From the IMG/VR virus record IMGVR_UViG_3300048914_000134, positions 1 to 46,523 of that record: a stretch of DNA of 46,523 nt; one strand, written 5' to 3'. The stretch comes from a virus. The stretch's first letter is position 1, and each line of letters starts with the position of its first letter. Positions 32,250-39,982 of the stretch are shown here, in pieces. Under the pieces are notes generated by a model. It ran no database searches, was not told the DNA's origin, and saw nothing but the letters and a program-made list of their open reading frames with translations. Position numbers and translations under genes: made by a program.

Positions 32250-32490
32250 CCGGACCCTGACGACAGGGGCGGCAGCAAGTGCTTCTGTTGGCGTGGGGGC
32301 ACTCGGGATACTGGAATGGCTGAACAAAGGCCTGGCCTTTACGGCAATGGCTGCGGGTATCTGGTGCACGATTTCGCTGTCCCGCTATCACAACAAGAAC
32401 GAAAAGAAACTGGACCTCGAGATTCAGGTGTTGAAACTGAAGCTCGACCAGGAACACGGGAGTGACACGGAAAAAGAGGAAGCTAAATGA
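32197..32490 (+). CDS. Holin-like protein (two TM)
   Basis: The 97-residue product starts with GTG behind AAAAGGA. It has a hydrophobic stretch at about 22-41, another at about 45-62, and a charged C-terminal tail of about 35 residues (HNKNEKKLDLEIQVLKLKLD), the layout of class II holins. It overlaps the endolysin start by four bases (ATGA). Confidence 0.75.
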   Translation: MNWNTDLRDVVMALVENNRTLTTGAAASASVGVGALGILEWLNKGLAFTAMAAGIWCTISLSRYHNKNEKKLDLEIQVLKLKLDQEHGSDTEKEEAK

Positions 32491-33029
32491 AAATCGACGA
32501 AATGATTGAAGGGCTGTTGGAGCGCGAAGGCGCTTACAGTGATAACGTCAACGATCCTGGTGGCGTGACGATGTGGGGATGGACGGAGAAGGCCGCCCGC
32601 CAAGAAGGCTGGGTCGGCCGGATGCGGGACATGCCTCGGGAATGGGCAGCGGCTGCCTATCGTCGGGTGTATGTGCAGCGGCCGGGGTTTGATAAGGTTA
32701 TGGCTGTGAATAGTCGAATCGCGGAAGAGCTGGTCGATACCGCGGTGAACTGCGGTGTGGGCTTGCCCGGACCGTGGCTGCAGCGATGCTTGAACCTGCT
32801 CAATCGACAAGGCAATGACTATGCTGATGTGGCGGTGGATGGGCTGATCGGTCCAGCGACTTGCGCAGCGCTGTCGGCGTTTCTGAAAAAGCGAGGCGTC
32901 GATGGCGAGAAGGTTTTGCTGCGGCTGCTCAACGGCTTGCAGGCCTATCGCTACGTGCAGGTAGCTGAGGCGAATCCTCGGCTGGAAGAGTTTTTCTATG
33001 GTTGGATCTTGAATCGAGTGGAGGTGTAA
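32487..33029 (+). CDS. Endolysin, glycoside hydrolase family 108
   Basis: The 180-residue product cleaves peptidoglycan at lysis. The N-terminus MKIDEMIEGLLEREGAYSDN contains the catalytic Glu (near residue 14) in the E-G-x-Y context of GH108, followed by VNDPGGVTMWGWT. The C-terminal half carries a PG-binding-type domain (VAVDGLIGPATCAALSAFL). Length fits the family. No signal sequence, so it needs a holin to reach the wall. Confidence 0.9.
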   Translation: MKIDEMIEGLLEREGAYSDNVNDPGGVTMWGWTEKAARQEGWVGRMRDMPREWAAAAYRRVYVQRPGFDKVMAVNSRIAEELVDTAVNCGVGLPGPWLQRCLNLLNRQGNDYADVAVDGLIGPATCAALSAFLKKRGVDGEKVLLRLLNGLQAYRYVQVAEANPRLEEFFYGWILNRVEV

Positions 33030-33030
33030 A

Positions 33031-33441
33031 ATGTGGCCAGCATTGATCCCGATGTTGGGGCAGCTGATGGACAAGCTGTTCCCGGACCCGAAGGCAGCGG
33101 AAGAAGCGAAGTTGAAAGTGATGGAACTGGCTCAGACTGGCGAGTTGGCGAAGTTGAATGCGGACTTGCAACTGGCTACCGGCCAAATTGACGTGAACAA
33201 GGTCGAGGCCGCGAATGGTTCGCTGTTTGTGTCAGGGTGGCGTCCGTTTGTGGGCTGGGTTTGTGGCGCGGCCTTTGCTTTTAAGTTCATCGGCGGCCCG
33301 TTGGTGGTGACGGTGATGACAGCTGCGGGGCACCCGATTACGCTTCCGAATTTCGACTTCACCGAAATGAGTACGCTGCTATTTGGGCTCCTGGGGTTGG
33401 GGGCGTTGCGGACAGTGGAGAAGGTGAAGGGTGTGCAGTAG
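33031..33441 (+). CDS. Holin, GTA 3-TM family
   Basis: The 136-residue product has a helical N-terminal half and three hydrophobic segments; SLFVSGWRPFVGWVCGAAFA is the signature of the GTA-type 3-TM holin family (Pfam GTA_holin_3TM). It probably makes the lethal membrane hole for the endolysin coded directly upstream (one base apart). It is the last gene of the rightward arm. Confidence 0.8.
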   Translation: MWPALIPMLGQLMDKLFPDPKAAEEAKLKVMELAQTGELAKLNADLQLATGQIDVNKVEAANGSLFVSGWRPFVGWVCGAAFAFKFIGGPLVVTVMTAAGHPITLPNFDFTEMSTLLFGLLGLGALRTVEKVKGVQ

Positions 33442-33470
33442 GGGAAGCGAAGGGAAGGGAAGTTTCGGGG

Positions 33471-33494
33471 CCATATTACTAGACGGTAATGTGG
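33471..33494. repeat. Dispersed palindrome, copy 13
   Basis: Arms CCATATTAC and GTAATGTGG (one mismatch), spacer TAGACG. The symmetry extends outward to TTCGGGG/CCCCGAA, the longest extension seen. It borders island D on the left, after the last late gene. Confidence 0.85.
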
Positions 33495-33715
33495 CCCCGA
33501 ATTACTTGGAGGGTGGAAGAGGGTACTGGGACGGATTGGGGGTTATTGGAGCCCGAAATAGAGGCCCGCCACGCGTTCGGAGGGGGTGGCTGGTAGGACA
33601 GTCTAGGGAGGGGTGTTTGCGAGGCGTGGCGGGGGCAATCCGTCGAAATTTGCCGCATGGCGGGCGGGGGAAATGGGCCGGATTTTCACCGGCCCGGTGC
33701 GGGAGAGTTATCGCG
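33495..33715. other. Non-coding island D between two palindromes
   Basis: These 221 bases separate the convergent arms. They contain the block shared with island A (33554 onward) and a GC-rich inverted segment near 33675-33702 (GGGCCGG...CCGGCCC). No ribosome-site-supported gene is seen, and there is no clear bidirectional terminator with T-tracts. Confidence 0.65.
33554..33650. repeat. Shared non-coding block, copy in island D
   Basis: CGAAATAGAGGCCCG (33554-33568) is identical to 4222-4236; the following G-rich stretch aligns loosely over about 85 more bases. See island A for the other copy. Confidence 0.5.
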
Positions 33716-33739
33716 CCACATTACACAGCCGTAATGTGA
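33716..33739. repeat. Dispersed palindrome, copy 14
   Basis: Arms CCACATTAC and GTAATGTGA, spacer ACAGCC (reverse complement of copy 8's). It lies nine bases past the stop of the leftward HNH gene and borders island D on the right. Confidence 0.85.
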
Positions 33740-33748
33740 CTCCATAAC

Positions 33749-34198
33749 TTAAATCCATTCACCTGTGAGGTTGTGGTAGGCAACTACGAACTCCCATTCC
33801 CATCTGGCCAGCTTAGCTTCCCATTCAGACTTGCCCTGATAAAGACAAGTCTTGACTCCTCGGTAAATCCCCTCGGCACGCCAGCGAACTCCTTTCTCGC
33901 AATAGACCCCCTTAGTGCCAGATGTGTTGCTTCTTCTCAGATCTTTTTGATTCATAGATTGTGTAGCTCTATCAGCCCATCGACAATTTTCAGGACTATA
34001 GCCTTTATCATTATCGATTCTATCCAGACTAACCTCTAAGGAAGGACGTTCCCCCATATCAGCTAGAAAGTTGTCAAAACTATCCCAGTGAGCCGCATAG
34101 CGAATACCTCGTCCGCCGTAATCCTGATATCTATCGTTGTTTGGATTATTGCATCTTTGTCGCATAGCCCACCAGGATCTGTACGTAGGGTTTTTCAT
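33749..34198 (-). CDS. HNH homing endonuclease
   Basis: The 149-residue product starts at 34198 with GAAGGAT just upstream. It has the RSWWAMRQRCNNPNNDRY opening and the SLDRIDNDKGYSPENCRWA HNH core of phage homing endonucleases, and a C-terminal AP2-like DNA-binding part (SGTKGVYCEKGVRWRAEG, then WEAKLARWEWE). It begins five bases after the polymerase stop, as free-standing homing genes do next to the gene they target. Such enzymes cut the intron-less or HNH-less allele and spread by repair. Confidence 0.85.
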   Translation of the reverse strand: MKNPTYRSWWAMRQRCNNPNNDRYQDYGGRGIRYAAHWDSFDNFLADMGERPSLEVSLDRIDNDKGYSPENCRWADRATQSMNQKDLRRSNTSGTKGVYCEKGVRWRAEGIYRGVKTCLYQGKSEWEAKLARWEWEFVVAYHNLTGEWI

Positions 34199-34203
34199 AT
34201 CCT

Positions 34204-36594
34204 TCACTGGCAATCTCCCCAGCTCTTCGTGGAACTGACCACACCAACAGGGACAATCATCGGCGTAGCATATGGCAGAACAATCTGGCTTTCTTCCACA
34301 ATCCGACGCAAAGCCCAATCCCCATGGTGGGTTTCGAATTGCCCAGCGAGCGAATCGTGTACCTGCAACAAGACCTCGACCTCTGGAAGATTGTTGTCGA
34401 TATTCTCGTAGGCACGGTTAATCAGACAGCCTACCGTGGATTGCGGAATCCAAGCAACAGCCTGATTGAACACGTTCCCCTCGATCCGGTCGAAGAAGTG
34501 GAACCGATAGCCGAAGACGTTTTGAATCCAGCGGCGACCGGAGACTTGTTTTTTGATTTCGTCCTGCCATGCTTTGATTTCAGGACACAAGCCGAAGTAC
34601 CACTTCTGAATCCGTTCGACTTCCTTCACGATCAAGCCGATCCTCGGGCTAATCCCTTCCGGGGTGCCGAGGTAATTAGTGCCATGGCACAGTGCTTTAA
34701 ACATCGCATACTCCCGAGGATGCGAGTTCTTCGTCATCGAAGGATTCCTGTAATACTCCTTCATCACCTCGACGTAAGGCTTCCTTCCGGCAGTGAATTG
34801 CTCCAGCATCCATTTGCAGCCACTCTCACCAGTGACAACTCGCAAATCTGCGCTGTCCAGGTCGATATCGAAGAACGTGTGACCTGGATCTGGAATGTAC
34901 AGTGTACGAATGTTCGGCAGCTCAAGCCCTTCGTCCTCAGTCTCACCGCCTTTCGGAATGTTTTGGAGGTTTGCACCTGTTCCAAAAGCGTTCTTAGCGG
35001 AAGCGAATCGGTAGGTATCTGTTCCGCAGACGTTAAAGCTCGTACGCATGCGCCCGTCGGTATCCAATGGGGCTGAAACAAAGGTAGAGTGAAATACCCC
35101 AAGAGAACGCAACTCAGCGATTTTGCGGGTAACAGGGGCCAGGATGGGTTCTCTGGAAGCGATACGGTGAAGGGCTTCGTCATCGGTCGTCACTCCTTTC
35201 GTCTTGCGGTTGATGATGGGGCGCATCCCCATCTGACGGTAAAAGAAGTCCGCCATTTGCTTTGGGGATTTGATGTTGAGAGAGGAACCGGTTACATCGG
35301 CCAGCCACGCCTCGCGGGAGGCCACCTCGGCCATGAGTTCCATGGCGAATTGAGCGCGGCGCTGCATGTCCACTCGGAGGCCGCGATTCATGGTTTTGAG
35401 GACGCGGGGGGCGAGGCGTTGCTGGAAGTCATCCACGGCTTGCAGCCCCATGGCAGAGACGACTTTGGAGAGGACTTCCTCGATGGCGAGAGTCCGCACG
35501 GCGTCGGTGCAATTGTAAATCCAGTACTTGTCTTCGCCCTCACCTTTCGGGCCTTCAGTCCAATTGGTACGGTCGTCTTTCCAATAGAGGTGGTCGTCCA
35601 GGTACATTGAGGAAAGGAACGCAAGGTTCTTTTCCATGTTGGAGAAGCACGAGTGCTGCTGGATCATCGTGTCCTTGACGGAAGGGCAGATGAAGTGCCA
35701 CCAACGATAGAAGTACTGCGCGTCGTAGTTCCAGTTCTGGCCTACGATAGTCACGAGTAAACAGAGCTGGTAAATCAGGAACACGAGTTCGGCTTCTTCG
35801 GCCTCAGACCAATAGCCTTCGGCTTTACCGGATTGCATAAACGGAATGCAGAAGGCTTCAGTCTTGGACTTCGCAAAGGCGATGCAGGAAATGTGGCCGG
35901 CACGAGTCTCGATGTCGCCGCCGATCTTACGGCGTTCACCTGTGACTGCGGTGTGGGCTTTGGCGAGGGCGATGTAAGACAGCAGCTCGGCTTTAGCCTG
36001 TTCAAAGGTTGGCCGAATGAGGAAGTCATACTTCGGACGATTGATCACGGGGGTTTTGCTCTCGCGCAGTGCTCTCCGCAGATCATGAACAATCAGCGGC
36101 CGCAATTTCCACTGCGCCATCACTTGGTTTGGGTTGATCGTCGGGATGACCTTCACGCCAGGGCAGAGCGTGCTTTCCATTACGCTCGATCGCCAGTCCT
36201 TCGCGCCCCATTCGCCGGTTAATGCCCACAGCCCGAGGTTCCCGAATGTCAGCACCACGTTAGGCTTGAGGCGTTCGATTTCGGCTTTCAGGACCTGACG
36301 CGCGGCGAGGACTTCCGGTGTCGCCCACTTCCCATCAACGAGTTGGTGGTGGCCGAAGATGACTTCCTTTTTCTTCAGTGCGAAGAGGCTTTCGATCTTG
36401 CCTTGCTGGACGCGGCCGCGCATGACCATCGTTGCGGAGCAGTCCTCGAAGAAGAATCCGGCTTCTTTGCACATCTTTTTGAGTTCGAAGCCGGCTCCGC
36501 CGATGAAGGGCGTAGAGTTGAGCAGGTCTTGTTCGTGGGGCCATTCACCGACGATCAGGATCTTGGCATTGGCGCGTTCGATTGGGTGGATCAT
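34204..36594 (-). CDS. DNA polymerase I with N-terminal uracil-DNA-glycosylase-like domain
   Basis: The 796-residue replicative polymerase has three parts. Residues 1-190: UDG-like fold with GEWPHEQD (about 16-23) and TINPNQV (about 152-158) at the places of the two family motifs. Exonuclease: DIET (about 227), NWNYD (about 287) and YNCTD (about 360), all carboxylates present. Polymerase: DLDSADLR motif A (about 578), K-x7-Y motif B near 633-641, and VHDS motif C (about 745). All catalytic residues are kept in exo and pol, while the UDG motifs are altered. SPO1 phage polymerase also has an N-terminal UDG domain. The ATG at 36594 overlaps the upstream stop (ATGA); a longer frame lacks support. 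Confidence 0.9.
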   Translation of the reverse strand: MIHPIERANAKILIVGEWPHEQDLLNSTPFIGGAGFELKKMCKEAGFFFEDCSATMVMRGRVQQGKIESLFALKKKEVIFGHHQLVDGKWATPEVLAARQVLKAEIERLKPNVVLTFGNLGLWALTGEWGAKDWRSSVMESTLCPGVKVIPTINPNQVMAQWKLRPLIVHDLRRALRESKTPVINRPKYDFLIRPTFEQAKAELLSYIALAKAHTAVTGERRKIGGDIETRAGHISCIAFAKSKTEAFCIPFMQSGKAEGYWSEAEEAELVFLIYQLCLLVTIVGQNWNYDAQYFYRWWHFICPSVKDTMIQQHSCFSNMEKNLAFLSSMYLDDHLYWKDDRTNWTEGPKGEGEDKYWIYNCTDAVRTLAIEEVLSKVVSAMGLQAVDDFQQRLAPRVLKTMNRGLRVDMQRRAQFAMELMAEVASREAWLADVTGSSLNIKSPKQMADFFYRQMGMRPIINRKTKGVTTDDEALHRIASREPILAPVTRKIAELRSLGVFHSTFVSAPLDTDGRMRTSFNVCGTDTYRFASAKNAFGTGANLQNIPKGGETEDEGLELPNIRTLYIPDPGHTFFDIDLDSADLRVVTGESGCKWMLEQFTAGRKPYVEVMKEYYRNPSMTKNSHPREYAMFKALCHGTNYLGTPEGISPRIGLIVKEVERIQKWYFGLCPEIKAWQDEIKKQVSGRRWIQNVFGYRFHFFDRIEGNVFNQAVAWIPQSTVGCLINRAYENIDNNLPEVEVLLQVHDSLAGQFETHHGDWALRRIVEESQIVLPYATPMIVPVGVVSSTKSWGDCQ

Positions 36595-36773
36595 GCAGGC
36601 ACCTTGCACTTCCCCCGGCACACCGGGCATACACGGCTGTTGCCGACTCGCAGTCCACGGCCCACGAACACGGTGCCAGTGCCGTAGCAGTTTTTGCACC
36701 GCACCAGAGCAACCGGTGCGGTGCCTTCCGCAAGCGCTTCATCGCGCTTTTCTATAGCTTGTTTGATTGTCAT
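36591..36773 (-). CDS. Small DnaJ-type zinc-finger protein
   Basis: The 60-residue product has VRCKNCYGTGTVF and SRVCPVCRGKCKV: two C-x2-C-x-G-like motifs as in the DnaJ cysteine-rich domain, but no J domain. It would bind one zinc. Its stop overlaps the polymerase start, so it is co-translated with the polymerase and may assist it. Function unknown. Confidence 0.75.
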   Translation of the reverse strand: MTIKQAIEKRDEALAEGTAPVALVRCKNCYGTGTVFVGRGLRVGNSRVCPVCRGKCKVPA

Positions 36774-36777
36774 TTCA

Positions 36778-38160
36778 TTACCCCATCAGACCTTTGAGTT
36801 CATCCGCCAGAGCTTGGCCACTCGTTACGTCCTGCGGGCGGTTGAGTTCCTGCAGACGCTTGTACCCCATCGCGTAATACTCGGGGTTGAGTTCCAGGCC
36901 GATGCCCTTGCACTTTTGCTGATCCGCCGCTGGGAAGATCGTGCCACTACCGCTGAAGCAGTCCAGCACCGTGTCGCCGGGCTTGACGCTGCGCTGCAAG
37001 AGTTGCACGAACAGCTCAACAGGCTTCTGAGCCCCGTGCGTGAGGTTGTCGTCGGCGTAGCTGGTCAGAACGTCCGGGTAGATGGCGGTGGTTTTCTTGT
37101 GCCCTTTGATTGCGTACAGCAGAGTTTCGTACTGGCGGCGTGGGCCTTCGAATGGCAGAGGCACACGACCGCTTCCAGGTTTTGTGCAAATGAAAGGCGT
37201 TCTGAACACATACCAGCCCGCGTCCTGCATCATGCGCTTCAGCTCGTGGAAGTTGTCGATGTCGCAAAAGACATACGCATGAGCTTCGCGCTTCGCCACC
37301 CGGAACGACAACGGGCACCACGCTGTCATCAGTTCTTTCCAATGGGCATAGTCGTCTTTGTAATGGTGTTCATTGTTGGCCAGACGACCGCCGCCACCGT
37401 CACCGAAGCTATCAGCACCCATACCGTAAGGAGGATCAGTAAGAATAACATCGACGCTCTCTTCAGGCGCCGTTGCCATCCACTGGAGACAGTTGATATG
37501 ATGCGCTTCGTGGATGCTGCTGGAGTACGTGGCGCCGACGGTGGCAGCGAGGCGAATGTTCTGCTGTTGCGTCTCTTGCTTTTTGAGGATTTTGAATGCT
37601 TCGTTGACATCTTTGGCCTTTGCGACTTCAGGGTTGTGGGTGTGCTGCGCGACGATGATCTGGCGGCGGATGATTTCTTGATTGGAGCCCTCGCTCGATC
37701 CACGAACCTCCACAGCCGTGTCGGCGACAGCATGGACGCGGCCTTCGGCTTGGGCTTGCTGCGACCGGATGCGGTGGAGTTTGGCGATTGCAGCGGCCTC
37801 GTCCTGCCAATTGAGGGCTTTGCGGCGGATGTTTTCTTCGAGCTCCGCTTCTTCCGCTTGCAGCGGGGTGAGGTCGCCGAGGCTGACGAACGGGAGGTAG
37901 CCTTCAGGAATGGCTTGGTTGTTATAGCGGAGGGTGCCACCGAGCGCCCACAAGTTTTCGATGGCTTTGATACGGGTTTCCCCCGCGACGAGGATCTTGC
38001 GCACAGGCTCACCCGGTGCATCACGCATCACCGGAGCGTGCAGCAAGCCCTTGCTGAGAATGCCTTCGGACATTTCCTGAATGAAGGCCGGATCGAATTC
38101 CTTGCGCTGCCTGTCGGATTCGATGATGATGTCAGAACGTTTAATGAGTTGGGGTTGCAC
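36778..38160 (-). CDS. ParB-like domain fused to DNA methyltransferase
   Basis: The 460-residue product starts with GTG behind AAAGG. Residues 1-150 form a ParB/Spo0J nuclease-like domain (DIIIESDRQRKEFDP, then KILVAGETRIKAIENL) and the rest is an amino-methyltransferase of the N6-adenine/N4-cytosine type, with DPPYGMG (motif IV, about 242) and FSGSGTIFPAA (motif I, about 402), the circularly permuted beta-class order. It would methylate phage DNA at a short site. No restriction enzyme lies nearby, so protection from host restriction is likely. Confidence 0.9.
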   Translation of the reverse strand: MQPQLIKRSDIIIESDRQRKEFDPAFIQEMSEGILSKGLLHAPVMRDAPGEPVRKILVAGETRIKAIENLWALGGTLRYNNQAIPEGYLPFVSLGDLTPLQAEEAELEENIRRKALNWQDEAAAIAKLHRIRSQQAQAEGRVHAVADTAVEVRGSSEGSNQEIIRRQIIVAQHTHNPEVAKAKDVNEAFKILKKQETQQQNIRLAATVGATYSSSIHEAHHINCLQWMATAPEESVDVILTDPPYGMGADSFGDGGGGRLANNEHHYKDDYAHWKELMTAWCPLSFRVAKREAHAYVFCDIDNFHELKRMMQDAGWYVFRTPFICTKPGSGRVPLPFEGPRRQYETLLYAIKGHKKTTAIYPDVLTSYADDNLTHGAQKPVELFVQLLQRSVKPGDTVLDCFSGSGTIFPAADQQKCKGIGLELNPEYYAMGYKRLQELNRPQDVTSGQALADELKGLMG

Positions 38161-38255
38161 AGGAAGCCTTTCGATGGGCTGAATGTTAGGGAGAAGCTAA
38201 AACGCCCACGTCGCAATGAAGCGGCGCAGGCGTCGAATTGACGAGGATTCGGCGT

Positions 38256-38534
38256 CTACGCAGCTGGAGGGGTCGCAGCAGCGGCTGCAGCTTGGATTTG
38301 GTACGGCATCCAGAAAGCGTACGTGCCGGATTCTGGAATCGGATCGTCATCTTGCAGCAGTGGGATCATGCAAGCCGACACCGGGGTGCCGTTGGCATCG
38401 AAGCCGCCGACGTTGATCTGACGATCGTTGTGGACGAAAGTGATCAGGCCTGGGCAAGGCTGGGTCGAGGTCGGGTAGACGATGGCTGGGTCCAGGTGGA
38501 GCAGGACAACGCGGCCGATGGTTGGAGTGATCAT
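38256..38534 (-). CDS. Hypothetical small protein
   Basis: The 92-residue product has AAGGAAC before its ATG. It is beta-rich in the first 60 residues (VVLLHLDPAIVY, then LITFVHNDRQINVGGFDANG) and ends in an Ala/Pro tail. The aromatic YAFWMPYQ near the end is notable. No family is recognised. Confidence 0.7.
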   Translation of the reverse strand: MITPTIGRVVLLHLDPAIVYPTSTQPCPGLITFVHNDRQINVGGFDANGTPVSACMIPLLQDDDPIPESGTYAFWMPYQIQAAAAAATPPAA

Positions 38535-38590
38535 GGAAAAGGTTCCTTGATTGGTTGTTGGGTTTGGGAAGAGGGTGCAGCGAAAAGAGC

Positions 38591-38977
38591 TTAGAACTTC
38601 TTGCCGCCGGGCTTCGCACGGTTCGCTGGTTTGTGGTCAGCGCGCTGTGCGTTGTACTGGAGCTTTTCGCTGATGGCTCCACCGAGATCCAGGCCTTTGC
38701 GGCCGGCGAGGTTGAATGCGCGGATGATGGCATCGGCGATTTCGACTTCCAGAGCTGAGCGGTGCGGCAGGTGTTGATCCATAGCGCCCTTACGGTCGCC
38801 TTCCATTGCTTCGGAGATTTCACTGACGATCAGCATCAGCTGCTCGGCGGTGTTGTATGGCTTGAGGTTGCCGTTTTCGTCCGTCCACCAGCCGGAAGCG
38901 AGGGCAGCTTCGTGGCAGGTACGGGTCAGGATGTCAGCGGCGGTTGTGATATGACTGGGGTTGATGATGGAGGTCAT
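38591..38977 (-). CDS. MazG-like nucleotide pyrophosphohydrolase
   Basis: The 128-residue product has the all-alpha NTP-pyrophosphatase pattern: QLMLIVSEISEAMEGDRKG (metal-binding E-x2-E-like) and EVEIADAIIRAFNLAG (E-x2-D). These enzymes hydrolyse NTPs or dNTPs, sometimes alarmones or damaged nucleotides. Position among replication genes suits a nucleotide-pool or (p)ppGpp role. A short basic tail follows the core. A GAGGA site precedes the ATG. Confidence 0.8.
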   Translation of the reverse strand: MTSIINPSHITTAADILTRTCHEAALASGWWTDENGNLKPYNTAEQLMLIVSEISEAMEGDRKGAMDQHLPHRSALEVEIADAIIRAFNLAGRKGLDLGGAISEKLQYNAQRADHKPANRAKPGGKKF

Positions 38978-38980
38978 GGC

Positions 38981-39154
38981 TTAGTCCTCGCCTTCTTCAT
39001 CAGGCATGACGGAATCAGAATCCAGCTCAGGGACTTCATCGGATTTAAAACAGACAAAGCCGACATCAACTGCAGCATCTGCGACTTCCTGCGAATCTGT
39101 ACCAAACAAGTCACCGTCTTCGTCCACCAGTAAAAACTTGAATTGAGTTGCCAT
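38981..39154 (-). CDS. Small acidic protein
   Basis: The 57-residue product starts at 39154 behind AGGAG. It has a strand KFLLVDEDGDLF and then a very acidic tail. Three bases separate it from the MazG-like gene. No family is recognised. Confidence 0.65.
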   Translation of the reverse strand: MATQFKFLLVDEDGDLFGTDSQEVADAAVDVGFVCFKSDEVPELDSDSVMPDEEGED

Positions 39155-39185
39155 CTTGAATCTCCTATAACTTTTCGAAAGAACC

Positions 39186-39199
39186 GGAGCCGAAGCCCC
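39186..39199 (-). terminator. Possible weak terminator hairpin
   Basis: Read leftward, GGGGC-TTCG-GCTCC forms a short stem with a stable TTCG loop and is followed by a T-rich GGTTCTTTCG. It lies 32 bases before the start of the next gene, so it could attenuate read-through. Confidence 0.35.
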
Positions 39200-39280
39200 G
39201 ATTACCACAACTATTAACTAGTGCCCCCACTTTGCACTGCGGAATCACTTCCGACTAAGGCAGGCAGGAGGCGTCTCCCC

Positions 39281-39299
39281 GACTGGGAATCTCCCAGTC
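39281..39299. repeat. Perfect hairpin in the gap after the SSB-like gene
   Basis: GACTGGGA (39281-39288) and TCCCAGTC (39292-39299) around a 3-base loop. No T-tract follows on either strand, so an RNA-processing or protein site is as likely as a terminator. Confidence 0.45.
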
Positions 39300-39331
39300 C
39301 CTACAACACCGGCCATCTGGCCGACGCCGGC

Positions 39332-39778
39332 TTACAGCTTCGCAGTGCCTTTGACTTCCGCGAACGTGTCTTCGCCGACGATGCGGTGCGCCACGCTGAT
39401 CTTGGCCGACTGGCCCGGCAGCGAGTGGAACGAGAACGGCTGCGAAGGATCGTTTAGACCAACGGCTTCACGCAGACGGCCCAGGCCGATGTTCTTGCCT
39501 TTCGACATGTCCAGGCCGCCCTGCGGGGTGGTGTCCAGCATGATGCCCTGCTTCACGGTCACGGTATCGCGGCCGAGTTCAGCTTTGACGCCGGCGTCTT
39601 CCACCAGCCAGAACACGTCCAGCGCGATACCGGTCGAGGTGCCGTCTTTGGATTGCCACTGACGCGGCACGACTTTTTCGATGATGCCTTGGAACTCGCC
39701 GACTGGGACTGGAATGACTTTGGTATCGTTGGCGCCGGTGAAGGTGGAATTCAGAAACAGGTCTGGATCGAAGCTCAT
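39332..39778 (-). CDS. Possible single-stranded DNA-binding protein
   Basis: The 148-residue product has AAAGGAAA before its ATG. It is beta-rich with an OB-like arrangement (VIPVPVGEFQGIIEKVVPRQ, then TGIALDVFWLVED, a helix GRLREAVGLND and a final AHRIVGEDTFAEVKG strand). The gene directly upstream is the Sak4-like ATPase, and phages often pair Sak4 with an SSB-type protein. The family is not certain; an alternative is an uncharacterised replication accessory. Confidence 0.6.
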   Translation of the reverse strand: MSFDPDLFLNSTFTGANDTKVIPVPVGEFQGIIEKVVPRQWQSKDGTSTGIALDVFWLVEDAGVKAELGRDTVTVKQGIMLDTTPQGGLDMSKGKNIGLGRLREAVGLNDPSQPFSFHSLPGQSAKISVAHRIVGEDTFAEVKGTAKL

Positions 39779-39882
39779 GATGATTTCCTTTAGAGAAGGG
39801 CTTAGCGGTTTGGTATGGGCTAGGCTAGGGTTAAGGTTTATGGTGCCGGGGGGATGATTCCCCGCCCCCGGCTGCGGGAGGT

Positions 39883-39914
39883 TGTATAGTGGCCGGTTTG
39901 CGGCCAGAGGTCAA
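39883..39914 (-). promoter_or_regulatory. Weak promoter candidate
   Basis: Read leftward, TTGACC (39914-39909) and TATACA (39888-39883) resemble host -35 and -10 boxes, but the 20-base spacer is long. Between them GGCCG-N5-CGGCC forms an inverted repeat that could be an operator. It is about 105 bases before the SSB-like gene. Confidence 0.3.
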
Positions 39915-39953
39915 TGCTGAAGTGTGCAGTTTTGAGGCGTCCGGGTTTTGGTG

Positions 39954-39977
39954 CCACATTACGGCGGAGTAATGTGG
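39954..39977. repeat. Dispersed palindrome, copy 15
   Basis: Perfect arms around GGCGGA. It lies five bases after the Sak4-like gene's stop and 175 bases before the SSB-like gene's start; both are leftward. Confidence 0.85.
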
Positions 39978-39982
39978 CTCCG

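Noticed and set aside
36694-38241. 515-residue plus-strand frame opposite the methyltransferase
   Set aside because: It is a shadow of the ParB-methyltransferase gene, which has intact motifs and tight operon spacing.
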